Of a stretch of DNA of 64,000 bases, positions 25,178-37,400 are shown piece after piece. Location of the stretch: contig OENT01000954.1 in NCBI GenBank assembly GCA_900239685.1, positions 1-64,000 of the forward strand, given 5' to 3'. Each line of letters begins with the position of its first letter. Within the stretch, counting starts at the first letter, position 1. A program made the translations under genes and the position numbers. The notes beneath the pieces were generated by a model. It was given only the letters and a program-made list of their open reading frames with translations. It was not told the origin of the DNA and did no database searches. Source of the stretch: Rotaria macrura. Lineage: Eukaryota > Rotifera > Eurotatoria > Philodinida > Philodinidae.

Positions 25178-26227
25178 GTGCATAACAATCGATCACCCGA
25201 ACACAACAGCATCAATCTAAACTTAAATAGCATGCCATTTCAGGGACTCTCCACAACATATAAAAGAATGACACTTGGATCTATCGTCCTTCTCATCTTC
25301 ACATTCGCCTCTACGATTGGTGTAAAAGCAATGCCAAAAAATAAAATCACGAATACTGCATTGTCTCATCCGACTTTCTCAAGAGCGAGTGTTCTCAACA
25401 TGTCGTGCAGTTGTGGTTGTCCATCCATACAGCCGTCATTCAATGATGAGCAGAAATTAGCTACAGAGCGAATTGTTAATGGTGAAACAGCACTTGAAGG
25501 CTCGTGGCCTTGGCAATTAATGTTATTCATGATCGATCCAGAAACAGATGATACATATATTTGTGCGGGCACGTTACTGACAAGATGGCATGTTCTCACT
25601 GCAGCTCATTGTGTTCATTCTTTCTTACCCCCCTATATACTTGTTTTACCAGATGTTTATGTTTCCGATGTGGATTTTTCTTCAACCAAAATTCATTTCG
25701 TCGAAAAAGTTCACATTCACGAAAGTTACAATGCTGTTGGGCACAACGATCTAGCTATTCTAAAAGTCGATGAGCCTTTTCGTTTTGACTCCGATGTAAG
25801 TCCTATATGTTTTGCCACGCCAGATTCTCCTATTTTACAACCAAATGAAGAACTTGTGGCCATTGGTTGGGGCCGTCTGTCTGGTGAACCTGAAAATGTG
25901 ACATGGCCCGAATATTTACAGCAAGTCAAAGTCGCTTATATTCCGACGCCGAATCGTAACTGCTCAATATTATTGGAATCGAATGGTGGTATTCATCCCG
26001 GACAAATGTGTGCTGGTAGACCTGGTCGCAATACTTGTTTCGGAGATAGTGGTGGACCGTTAATGCGACGAATAAATTTGGCAAACACACAGACTTACTA
26101 TTGGGAACAGGTTGGCATAGTATCAAGTACAGTTGATTGTGGCTGGAATAGTACGTGGCCGGATGTTTACATTAACGTAGTACATTATTACGATTGGATC
26201 ATGAAGACATTGCAGAATGATGTTTGA
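25178..26227 (+). CDS. Chymotrypsin-fold (S1) serine peptidase, intronless
   Basis: A single exon encodes 349 residues. A hydrophobic segment (LGSIVLLIFTFASTIGV, about 33-49) is a signal sequence or anchor. Met31 (YKRMTLGS) would make it a conventional signal peptide and may be the real start. A cysteine-rich propeptide (SCSCGCP) precedes the activation site R98-IVNG. The catalytic triad is complete: H144 (LTAAHC), D191 (HNDLAILKV) and S291 (FGDSGGPL). The residue six before the active serine, which sets primary specificity, is Asn285, not the Asp of trypsins. The usual SWG(x)GC substrate wall is also altered (VSSTVDCGW). Specificity therefore cannot be called trypsin-like. It is probably secreted, in digestion or defence. 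The lack of introns contrasts with neighbouring genes. Confidence 0.9.
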   Translation: MHNNRSPEHNSINLNLNSMPFQGLSTTYKRMTLGSIVLLIFTFASTIGVKAMPKNKITNTALSHPTFSRASVLNMSCSCGCPSIQPSFNDEQKLATERIVNGETALEGSWPWQLMLFMIDPETDDTYICAGTLLTRWHVLTAAHCVHSFLPPYILVLPDVYVSDVDFSSTKIHFVEKVHIHESYNAVGHNDLAILKVDEPFRFDSDVSPICFATPDSPILQPNEELVAIGWGRLSGEPENVTWPEYLQQVKVAYIPTPNRNCSILLESNGGIHPGQMCAGRPGRNTCFGDSGGPLMRRINLANTQTYYWEQVGIVSSTVDCGWNSTWPDVYINVVHYYDWIMKTLQNDV

Positions 26228-26391
26228 GAAGATTTTCATTTAAACGTTTTTGTTACATTTCAAATTCACATCATCATATACAACAATCCAGAACTTCGAG
26301 ACATTACTCTGCAACGTGTAAATTATGCATAAGTGATTTATTCGATTATTAATGTTTTGCTTCTTCGTAAATGATCTAAAATATGGTTGTC

Positions 26392-26397
26392 AATAAA
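26392..26397 (+). promoter_or_regulatory. Polyadenylation signal AATAAA
   Basis: AATAAA 165 nt after the serine peptidase stop codon, a likely 3' end signal. Confidence 0.45.
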
Positions 26398-27848
26398 CTG
26401 TTAAAAAAGTCTTCATTAACTTGTTAGTTCAAGTATCACACGTTCATTACAATAATAGTATTTTTTCAACAGTTCGAATGCGCCTTCGTTGCTGACAATG
26501 CGTTAAAATAGCAACTAATCTTAGATTCCATTGCGTCACGTGCTTTTGTTTGACATGTATTGAAGAATGATTTACAAAAATATTCACACTCATCCCTTTT
26601 TTACATCGAAGGTATACTACTATGTTCAGTCTTCTTAACAACTACACTATAGAGACCCATAAGATAGACAGAGACTTTAGTGCCCTTAAAATTACAAAAG
26701 TAAGATTACCTTTTAAATAGATCCCAACGATCTAGTTCAAAGATATGTGTCACATAACTACAGAGATGACTCAACTTGACTTATCAGATGACGACTAGAA
26801 CTAGTGCGCATTTATAAACGTCGAACATTCTAATGGAAATATATAGTAGTGATATGAAAGAATAACGCATAAGAATATACTCGGGTATGATATTGATCAC
26901 TTAGAAGTACATATAATCAAATTGTGAAAGTGGAAGAATACATAACACACTCCTAAATGAACAAATTTGGAATAATACGTAAACAAAAAAAAATTAATTA
27001 GGAGAAGACTTGAGACAACCAGCTTCATAATAGAAGTGACGCGTCAAAATTAAGCCTTTCTTTTTTTCTGCTCTACCCAGCAACAGAGCTAGCAGCAATC
27101 TACAAACTATCTAAATAAAACAAAATAACGACTGGGTTTTTCATCTCTTTCGATAATGGACTAAAGATTATTGTGTCCTTTTCCGATTGGCTACACTGTA
27201 GGAGAAATGATATGAGAACTCACATGTTAAAAACCTTCAAGCTGCTACATAATACAAAGCCGAAAAAAATCAATCACTAAGGAGGAATTATCTTCTATAT
27301 AATTATTAAGACTTAAACTTACTATATAATAATGTATTGATAAGCAGAATCTATTTCCAGATATCCCAATACAATACTCTACGATGATTTGAGGTTGATA
27401 ATGATCGTTGATATTCTTTTCTGAAGAATTATTATCTCGGATAGGAATTCGTGTCAATCGTGCTCAATATTATAAAATATTTTATCATCCTTTTTTTCCT
27501 CATCGATGAAGTTATTTCTCTTCGAATATGAATATTTAAGATGCTTCTCAATTTTTTAAAGCTTTCAGAAATATTATATCTTATACAATGCCAAGAAAAT
27601 GTTGCATACAAGGTTTTGAGTCGAAAGATGTGAAATATGTGGGTTTATAGGAGACAAATTTCTCTTTCCAACAGTACATATATTATAAAACTCACTTGTG
27701 CACTTTCGATCGATATTTTACTTATAGTTGCCCATAGTTATAACATTAGATCTAATTGAATCTCAAGAAAGTAAATTTTTTAACTGGCGCCATGAAATAA
27801 ATGTGAGAAATAATAATTTATTTTTTTTTTAAATTCTATGTCTGGTAA
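26398..27848. other. Intergenic, nothing recognised
   Basis: No coding or repeat signal that I can support between the serine peptidase and the receptor gene. Confidence 0.35.
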
Positions 27849-28796
27849 ATGTCGAATTTAATCGAAAATCAAACTGATATAGACTATGATATTTCTCGTT
27901 CTGTTCAATTATGGTTATATCTTATTTCAGATATCTTCTCCATAGCATGTTGTTGTTTCGTTCTATTTTATCTTTTGTTCGATCGAACTCTTCGTAATTC
28001 ACTTCAAAATCATGGGATCATTGCTCTTCTTTTTATATGTTTATCGTATGAAACGATTTGTATTCCATTTATTCTCTACAATAATCATTTCAATATATGC
28101 TGGCAGAAAGAATCTATTCTACATAGATTTTTATCACTCATCGATATTGAATTAAATCGTAGTCAATTAATCATTCTTGCTTGGGCTACTGTTGAAAGAC
28201 ATGTTCTTGTATTTCATGATCGATGGTTATCAACAAAAGAGAAACGTTTTTATATTCATTATCTTCCTATGATCATACTGTTGGCCTATTGTTTTCTTTG
28301 GTATTCTATCCTTGTTTTGTATTCGATATTTTTCAATGTAAATAATGCAACCACTTGCAATGGTATTCCTTATTCTTGTCTATTAAATAGTCGAACTATA
28401 AAATATTTCGATCTTATATGTCATCAAATACTTCCATCAAGTATAACGATTATTTTTAGTCTAGCTCTTTTATTACGTGCTCGATGGCACAAAATTCATG
28501 TTCAGAAGTCAGACGAAGCAACAAAACAACGAACAATGATATTTCAAATAGTATCGATTGCGATTCTCTATTTTCTATTCTATGGTCCATGGATATTCGT
28601 AATGATCTCAATTCAATTTAAGTATCTCCAAAATATTGGCTTAAATGTTATGTCTTTTGCTTATTTTTTCTCGGATTATTTTATATTTGTTTTGCCATTT
28701 GTCTGTCTCACATCGTTACCTGTGGTTCGATTCAAACTGAAGAAATTCTTTTATAATCCATTACAACAATTAAAATCTCGAGTTGGAAGAAAATGA
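27849..28796 (+). CDS. Seven-transmembrane receptor (rhodopsin-like GPCR)
   Basis: A single exon encodes 315 residues with seven hydrophobic segments, at roughly 19-44, 56-77, 97-118, 138-162, 187-210, 231-255 and 265-288. The N-terminus is short and carries an NQT glycosylation site. The motif after helix 3 is WATVERHVLVF, an ERH variant of DRY, a form common in divergent invertebrate receptors. Cysteines before helix 3 (C84) and in the second outer loop (C170, C177) can form the usual disulfide. Helix 6 has FYGPW instead of CWxP. The tail is short and basic. It would signal through G proteins at the plasma membrane. The ligand is unknown; a peptide is plausible. No intron is seen. Confidence 0.82.
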   Translation: MSNLIENQTDIDYDISRSVQLWLYLISDIFSIACCCFVLFYLLFDRTLRNSLQNHGIIALLFICLSYETICIPFILYNNHFNICWQKESILHRFLSLIDIELNRSQLIILAWATVERHVLVFHDRWLSTKEKRFYIHYLPMIILLAYCFLWYSILVLYSIFFNVNNATTCNGIPYSCLLNSRTIKYFDLICHQILPSSITIIFSLALLLRARWHKIHVQKSDEATKQRTMIFQIVSIAILYFLFYGPWIFVMISIQFKYLQNIGLNVMSFAYFFSDYFIFVLPFVCLTSLPVVRFKLKKFFYNPLQQLKSRVGRK

Positions 28797-31403
28797 TTAT
28801 TAGAATAGAACAATTTATCGTTCTTGTGATATTTATTAGTAGATTGTAATATTTCCTTTATTTTTTATAATACAAAACAGAAAAGAATTCATACTAAAAT
28901 TAGTTTTAATTTTTCACTATGAAGCTTTTTCATGCATAAAATTAACTATCGAAATTCAACTAATCCTATATACGTATATATGGATCGGATCTACAATTAG
29001 TTATTATGATTTGAAGTTCAATATAAAGAATGAAATTCAAATATCGACACGTATTAATATACGTTTTTTTCTTGAGACTTGAAGTTTAATAAAAACTTAT
29101 TTGTACACATCTAGCAGACATGTACATTAGTGATCAATTTTTATACTTATGTTTTCATTTTCCATCGAATCTTGACTTCAGATGTTTATTTTCTTGGTCG
29201 AGAATATCGGGATGGCCTAGGAGAATTTCGAACAGGTAACATTTGTCCTTCTATTTAATCTCTCAATGAAAACTATCTTCTAGATTGTGTATGTTAGAAA
29301 GTAAAACGAGAGCGTTGGATGAAACGAAAAACATTCGTCGAGTGAGGCTGTTTTTATCATGATATACATAAATCCATTTTCTTCATAGTCTCGAACTCGC
29401 GATTCAATGTTGTAGTAGATCTATTCGATATCAACAATGTTCAAGAGTAAACACGTATTTGACACTGATCAATTACAATTTATTTTCATGCAGTTACATA
29501 AAGAGAAAACATAATAATAGACGTTAATAGGGAATAAGCGATAGTTCAGATACAGTGATTATCAAGGAACGTTTGAGAAACTGACGCGAAATTCAATGAA
29601 GGTTTTCATTAGAATAACAATTGATCATTATATGATATCTCTTTTTCATATTACTTCGGATAAATTTCCAGACTTTACTTAATAATGGATCATATTTTCT
29701 TCATTCTATTAACAATAATCACACTTCGAATCAGTTCATGGAGGGTATGGCCACATAAGTGCGGACGCAGTTGAGAAAAAGGACTAAGTCTTCTATTTAG
29801 GCTCTCACACTACGCACCTTATCATAAGAATCATGTGAATGATATTTATTTGCTTGATTTTGCTTACAAAATTATTATCGACTCGTTTTTTTAAATTCAA
29901 TTTAAGAACAAGGACTACAAAAATAGTATGACATAATTTAGTATTATTTAAACACTATCTAGTAGAAGTCAATACTAAATTTAAAATACAAAAGAAGAAT
30001 GATCTTTACCTAAGTGATCATTAATTAGTTTCTTTTATATAGAAGATCATTTAGTTGTTAAATTCTCTGAGAATTTCGTAAACTATCCCGACATGCTTTA
30101 ACATCGCATGAACCAATAGCTTCTTTGAAGATTTATTTTACGGCATTCATCAGAATTTAGACAGACAACTTTCACTCGTATTAAGTTAAAAAAATTCGAG
30201 CACAACTTCGAGTCATTTTGCCGAATTCTACATTTTAAATTTATGGTCTATTTGTTCTGAATGAAAAAGTATGTCATCAAGAAATGATGACTACAAATAC
30301 CTATGTCTTATTGTTGTACTACTTTCAACTTGTAGCTGGTATTCCCGATAATGACTAGTGCCTGAAATAGTTTAATTAAAATCTATTTCATTCAACTGAA
30401 CTTCTCCATATACATTTTCTATTTTATTTTTCTGTTCTTGAAATACTTGGATGGCGTATATTTTACCATGATTCAACGAAAAAAGAGATGTTCTTTTTGT
30501 TTTCTTGGCTAATATTTGACCTTCATTGAAATTCTAGTATGATTTCATAGAATAAAGCATATCATCAGTTGTAAGAGTTTTCGAAAACATTTCCAAGTCA
30601 TTATTATTCATTTTGATATTTATTTTTCATTATTCTTATAACCTACCAATCAGATGCATAATAGACAGTTGTGATTTGTTTTCACATGTTTCTCAGACTA
30701 CACAGCTCACGGGTTTGTTGTACAATTATTGTATCTGGTTGCAATCAATCGTATGAGATATTTTCATTCCACTTTAAGTATGAGGCACCACAGCGTAGTC
30801 TTACTCCACGAGACCGTAGTAAATCTTGTTTTCGACGTCAAAGCTCTCCCTAGCAAGACTATTTTCGAATAGTTCTTCAACTAGATTCCTAAAGCTTTAG
30901 ACGAAGTTTTCACTTTGTGTAAAACAATATTAAACTGAAAAAAATCTATCTATTTGAATTCGAACTAAAGATTCAATGAAATATAGCGATTGATATGAAA
31001 TTCAAAAAAGAAGGCACAGCATAATTTTTTACGTTTACTGTATTATTCAATGGGGAAGTGAGCAAGTTGTTTCATAAAAACATATTGTTCAAGGAAAAGA
31101 TCGTTTGTTTTATGATGCTTTACTATCGTTGTTACCATGCATATGTAAATACAAAAGAATGAAGAACGAAACAGTCTATACATATGACAGAAACGAAAGA
31201 GGATATGACAAGTGTTATATGGCGATGGTCAACCAACGAGACGAGGTCATTGGTCACTAGATGAATCATAAATTCATACCTTTCAAAAGTGTCAACGGTC
31301 GGTCAACTGTCACTTAATGAAAAAAAAATAACAAAAGCCGTTTCATTACTACTATTAATATGATTTTAGATATCGTCATCAACTGAATGTACATACATTT
31401 TCT
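28797..31403. other. Intergenic, 5' side of the sidekick-type gene
   Basis: No supported gene or repeat. It probably holds the promoter and any 5' non-coding exons of the adhesion receptor gene, but no element could be identified. Confidence 0.35.
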
Positions 31404-34400
31404 ATGTTCATCAAGTCTTTATGCATTGTATATACACTATTTGTCACAATTTTCAGTAAGAAAACGATGAAAGAAGAAGCAAGAAAATTTGTTTTGTTTT
31501 CTAATATCATTGTTACTATAGGTGAACAATTGCAACCTCCATTAATTCTACGTGAATCTAGTAATGACGGTGTACAATTAGGTTCTCGTAAAGTTTTTAC
31601 TTGTAATGCAATTGGTTATCCATCTCCAGTTTACATGTGGTTACATGAATGGAATAATTTAACAACAAATTTTTCTCTACTGAGTTATTTTGAAATAACA
31701 TCAACGAAAAAACAAGATCAAGGTTCATATCGATGTTTAGCTAAAAATAATGTCGGTGTTGTTGCAAGTAAAGCAACACAATTAACTGTCTATTATTTTG
31801 ACGATTTAATAAGTAATCACCGTGATCAATATGTTAATGTTTACGAATCCGATGCTGTCATATTATATTTACCAAAAATTAATTCATCACCTGAACCTAC
31901 TGTACGATGGTTTATGAAGACTAGTTCATTATCACAAGATAGTAAAGGTATAACAAGTAATGAAAAATATTTTATTACTCCAACAAAAAATCTTGTTATA
32001 CTCAATACGGATTATCAAGATGAAAAGATTTATTTTGCTATTATTGAAAATGTTCATGTTGGCATTACGAAACGAACATCTGACTATCGTTTACAAATCA
32101 ATCGAAGAAAATCTTCAATTCAAATTTCGACACCAGAATTTATTGTTACACCAACAGATCGATTAGCAACAATCGGTCATTCTCATATATCATTTGAATG
32201 TGTTGCCAATGCTGGGTAAGATTGTTGAGATTTTACAATGAATACCTATTCTAACCCCGATAGAATACATCTCTCGTCAAATGTCATCCAGTATGTTTGT
32301 GCAAACAAAGAATACATAGCGGCGGATTGAGCATGCGAAGCTCTATAAGACGTATTAACAGCTTTGATCTATACAGATTCTCTTTTTCTATGAAATAATG
32401 ATAATTGATTTTTGAACACTTGATAAAATGAATAACTTTACAATAAAAAAATTCAGTATCTCTATACTGTCCCCATGAATCGATCTTGTTTTATTCTATT
32501 GTCATCAATATGTTGATGTTGTTCGAATATGTTTTTAAAAAATGATAGCTAGCTACATACATAATGTATTGTATAAAATGAATTTAATACTGCAACCAAC
32601 ATTATGTATAAATCAAGAGATACAGAACAAAGAAACAAATTTCATTATTTTTTCGTTTTGCAACCACAAATGATAATCCATCTAAATATTCTATTGAAGC
32701 TATGAGACCATCATAATATCTGGTACATTGTATTTCACTTGTTCTCCTTCCTAATCGTCCAATAAATTGAATACGTATGGGGTTAAAACGAATTTTTTTC
32801 TCCTTGAAGAAATTTTACGAATGACGACATAGTAAGATGATGAGTTTCACTCGACAATTAAAAAACAACAGGTGCTCAAATATCAACAACCACTGGAGAC
32901 GTCGCTTTTCCGATAGTTTTTGGTTTGAACATTTTTTTTCATTCAATTTTCGCTCTTCCATCAAATATTCTAACGATGGCACTTATCAAAATAAAAATCA
33001 CGATTTCAGGTTTCTCGGGGAAGAAATTCGCTCGATTCTGTGGACCGATATGGAGATATTGTTTTCTTTTGTACCTGAAATATATTTATCATACAAGATG
33101 TTTTAATATCTATCTGTTTACAAAATTAAACTCATATGATGAATAAATTTATTTCCGTTTAGTTCAAGTCATTCTATTGAAATAATTTGGCAAAAAAATT
33201 CTGTTTTAATCGATCAAAGTAGTGACCGATTTCATATTGGTCCTTATAATCGGACACTTGAAGTTCTTGGAATCATTGCTGATGATCAAGGAACTTATTC
33301 TTGTCATGTTCGACTGAGAAATGCGGAAACATTTGCAAATGCAAGTGCAAAATTATTTGTGCGAGGTAATGAACAAATCCATTGATTCTTATGTATACGA
33401 CATGCTCATTCGATTAGGTGTACCGATAATAACAACAAATTTCCCACTTATACAAACTGTTGATTTACAAGATAGATTTATTTTTACTTGTAATGGAACA
33501 CAAACATCAACAGATGCAAATGTCACATGGTACAAAGATGCTGTTCGTCTAGTCAATCATTCATCGAAGTAAAAGAATATTTAAGTGTGTTCATAATTCA
33601 ATTCATTCTCGTGTTTTGTCATTCACATAGAATTCAAGTCATCGAAAATAAATTAATCATCCCCGATATTCAATGGAATGATCAAGGAATGTATCAGTGT
33701 TTTTTAACAAACGATGTCGGTGAAGATACTCGTTCTACTTGGTTAAAAATTAAAAGTAAAACTCAGTTTTCTCTTCATACAGATATTTAAATTGGTCTTG
33801 TTGTCAAATATTTAGGTGAACCACCGAATGTATCTGTTAGTCAAGATTTAATAGTGTTCAATGGAACTGATATTCAACTCATGTGTAATGCAAATGGATC
33901 ACCACGACCAAATATAACTTGGTTTAAATGTAATATCAATGTCTGGTGTTCTTCTATTTTACATAAACAACAATCTTCTCGATTCGAGATGTTTGAAACA
34001 ATACGAGTTGAGATTAAAATATTCCTGGCGATGATAGATATCAGAAGTTTGAAAACTATTGTTTAAAGGGAAAGAATACAGAAGTTTCTTGAGTTGAATG
34101 TTTGAATAATTCTTCCAGAACATCATAACTATAATATTTTGTGTTTAGTAAATTTAAATGATGATGAACTAGTTTCGTTAAATAACATCAATGGAAGATT
34201 TCATGTTGATCATCGAACTGGTGTTTTATCTATATCAAATACCGTACGCGATGATTCAGGTCAATATGAATGTTTAGCACAGAATATTCTTGGATCGGTC
34301 AGTGCACGTACCACTTTACTTGTTCGTCGTATGTATAGAAAAATTCTTCTAATTCAAAACAAATTGACGTCATATTTCAGGACGAACCAGAATCATATCA

Positions 34401-37400
34401 TTACCGCAAACAATGAAAATTATCAAAGCACAATCATTAACACTTTCGTGTCATGTATTTAGTGAGGATGATGTTCCGAAAAGAATTTATTGGTATTTTA
34501 ATTATAATCAATTTCTTACGCCGAATAAATTCTATAATGAAAGTACAATTTCAATTGATACACCACAAAATCATGATACAGTATGTATTCATATTTTAAA
34601 TGATATAGAAAAAACTTTTCCTGTCATAAAAATAGGGTAATTATACTTGTAAAGTCGAATCTGAAGCTGGTAATGATAGTCGTACAACAGAAGTCACTGT
34701 TATTGGTAAGTTGAATATTATTTAACAATACGATCAGACTTTTTTCTCGTCATGTTTATGTTAGAATTACCTTGGCCACCAACATTTGTTCGAGCATCGC
34801 TTGTCAATGACTCAATAAGTAAATCGATTATAGTTAATTTAACATGGATACCGAATTTCGATGGAAATATGCCAATTGAACGATATACAATTCAAATGAA
34901 AGATATTTCATCATCAGATGACAGCAAATCATCGTCCTTAATCGATGAACTTGGATGGGAAAATAAAGAAGAAATTATCGTACAAAAACATTCAACAAAA
35001 ACATGGACATTGTTACGTGGCCTTCGACCATTTACAACCTATCGTTTTCGATTATCAGCTTGGAATCAATTAGGAGAAGGTAGAAATAAATTTATATGAA
35101 ATATTCGAAAAAAAACGATATTACTTGAAACTCGCAGTACGTTCATACCTGAGTAACTATACATATGAATAGAAATCATCTGGCATCCTTCCGATACAAC
35201 TTTACATTAGGCATGAAGCTGAGAATCTTAACAGAGCCACAATATTTCGTGCTTAAAATTATCGAAGAGAACAACAATGTATCTCATTTTCGTTTAGGTC
35301 AAATAAGTTCTCCGAGTAACAAAGTAACTTTACCCGAAGAAAGTAAGATAATTGATACATGAAAATAAAATAAATGAAACATATTTCTATATTCGTGCAG
35401 TTCCAAGTGGTACTGTCAAATCATTAACAGCTATTCCTCGTGATTCAACATCGGTATTTATTGAATATACAAAACCAATTGAGTCAAGTATCAATGGACA
35501 GTTGATTGGCTATGATATTAACTATGCATTAAATTATCCAAATTTGAATTGGAAATCTATTCGTGTTAATGCATCAACACAATCGTTTATTTTAAAAGGT
35601 TTATCTCTAAACGCATAGATTTTGAAAAAGCAAAGACATGTAACTGATTTCTTTTTCTACTTTAGATTTAATGACATGGGAATCATATTTAATATCCGTA
35701 TGTGTAGTTAATAACGTCGGCATTGGTCCTGCTAGTGACATAGTTAAAGTTCGCACTCTCGAAGGTATACCGATACGTGCACCAACAATAATACAATATG
35801 AATCGATCAATTCGACAGCAATTATGGTTAAATGGCAAGGTCCATCATCATCCTACATCAATGGAATTCTCAATTCATTCAAAGTAAACAATTGGATAAT
35901 GAAATCATTGAAAATTTTCGTTGTTCTCTAGATTGAATTAATTGATCTCAATCGAAATCTAACATTATATCAAGAACAACAAGCCAAACCAATTGAACTC
36001 TATCAACTTATTATAAGTAATTTAAAAAAATATACCAATTATTCAGTCAGAATAAATTGTGCAACAAAAATCGGCAGTGGTCCGTGGTCACAACAAATAA
36101 TTTATGTTCGAACACTTGAAGATGGTAACATTAGGATTTATTTTAGTTAAAATGTTTAGATGAGATCTCTTTCTATTTCACGTTTAATAGTCTAAAAAAA
36201 GAATTCTTAGCTCAAGATCCTGAAATGACGGTTTCTGTCAGTCTTTTTCATTTCATTTGTGAAATGTTCGTAGTACAAAAGAGTTTTCTGTAAAATACAT
36301 CGTAATCGAGTCTTGTTCAATGCGTTTTCTCATACATTTGAACTTTTTATCGTACAATGATTTTTATTTTCTTTTCAAGTTCCTGACCAAGTAGAAAATT
36401 TAACATTTTCCAACGTCTACGATACATCTTTGGATATAAGTTGGCAAAAACCATTTGAAATCAATGGTGATTTGATTGGCTATGAACTTGAATGGTATCG
36501 AATGAATGATACACAATCGAATTTATCTGATCGTTCAATAATTGAAATCCAACCAAATTTAACAACATATACAATAAATAATCTATCAGCAACAACATGG
36601 TATATAATAAGTGTTCGAGCAAAAACACGTCACGGTTTCGGTGTCAAACGTTCAGCATCGATTGAATCTGGCTATCCACCTGAAATGCCATCACCACCAA
36701 CCAATCTCGAAATTATCTTAATTGAAAAACGTTCTGTAACAATCAAATTTTTAATTGGTTACACTGGCAAAACAAATATTTTACGATATATTGTACAAAT
36801 TCAAATGAGAAGTAATAATTCACAATGGGAAACGACTCAAGTAATAGAAATTTTCAATTTTGATTCCAACTAACATGGATCTATCATAAACTATTTTCTA
36901 GTCTTTCCATATTGAACGATCAAAATTATTCGTTCATGATCTCTATCCTAATAGATTATATCGAATACGAATGTTAGCTGTTAATATTAAAGGAACGAGT
37001 GAGGCGAGTGTACCGACGGAATTCTTTCGAATGAAACCAGATGTTCCATCAAGTGTACCACAAGTATTGTTAGCACAAGCAATCAATTCAAGTGCTATTA
37101 GAGTGCGGTGGATGGTAAGATGTTAATTTGTTTTTGAACGAACAGGAAGAGCCTATTTACGTGAAATAAGACGCAAGTTCCCCCTAAGCTCGTTTTCGAC
37201 AAGAACCACAATATCAAGTGACATGAGTGGTTGAATGGTGTTATCATATCTCATCTTGAATAATTGCTTGCGGGGATGATGACGATATTCTATTATCGTG
37301 TACTTGGATTTCAGCTAATAGTTCTACACACTTATGATTAGACATTAATTCTCCGATGAAAAAAAATTGATACACAACTTTTCTAGCCTATTGCAACGAA

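Noticed and set aside
32837..33106. 89-codon frame in the large sidekick intron
   Set aside because: No Ig or FN3 character, and including it would break the phase between exons 2 and 3, which complete one Ig domain directly.
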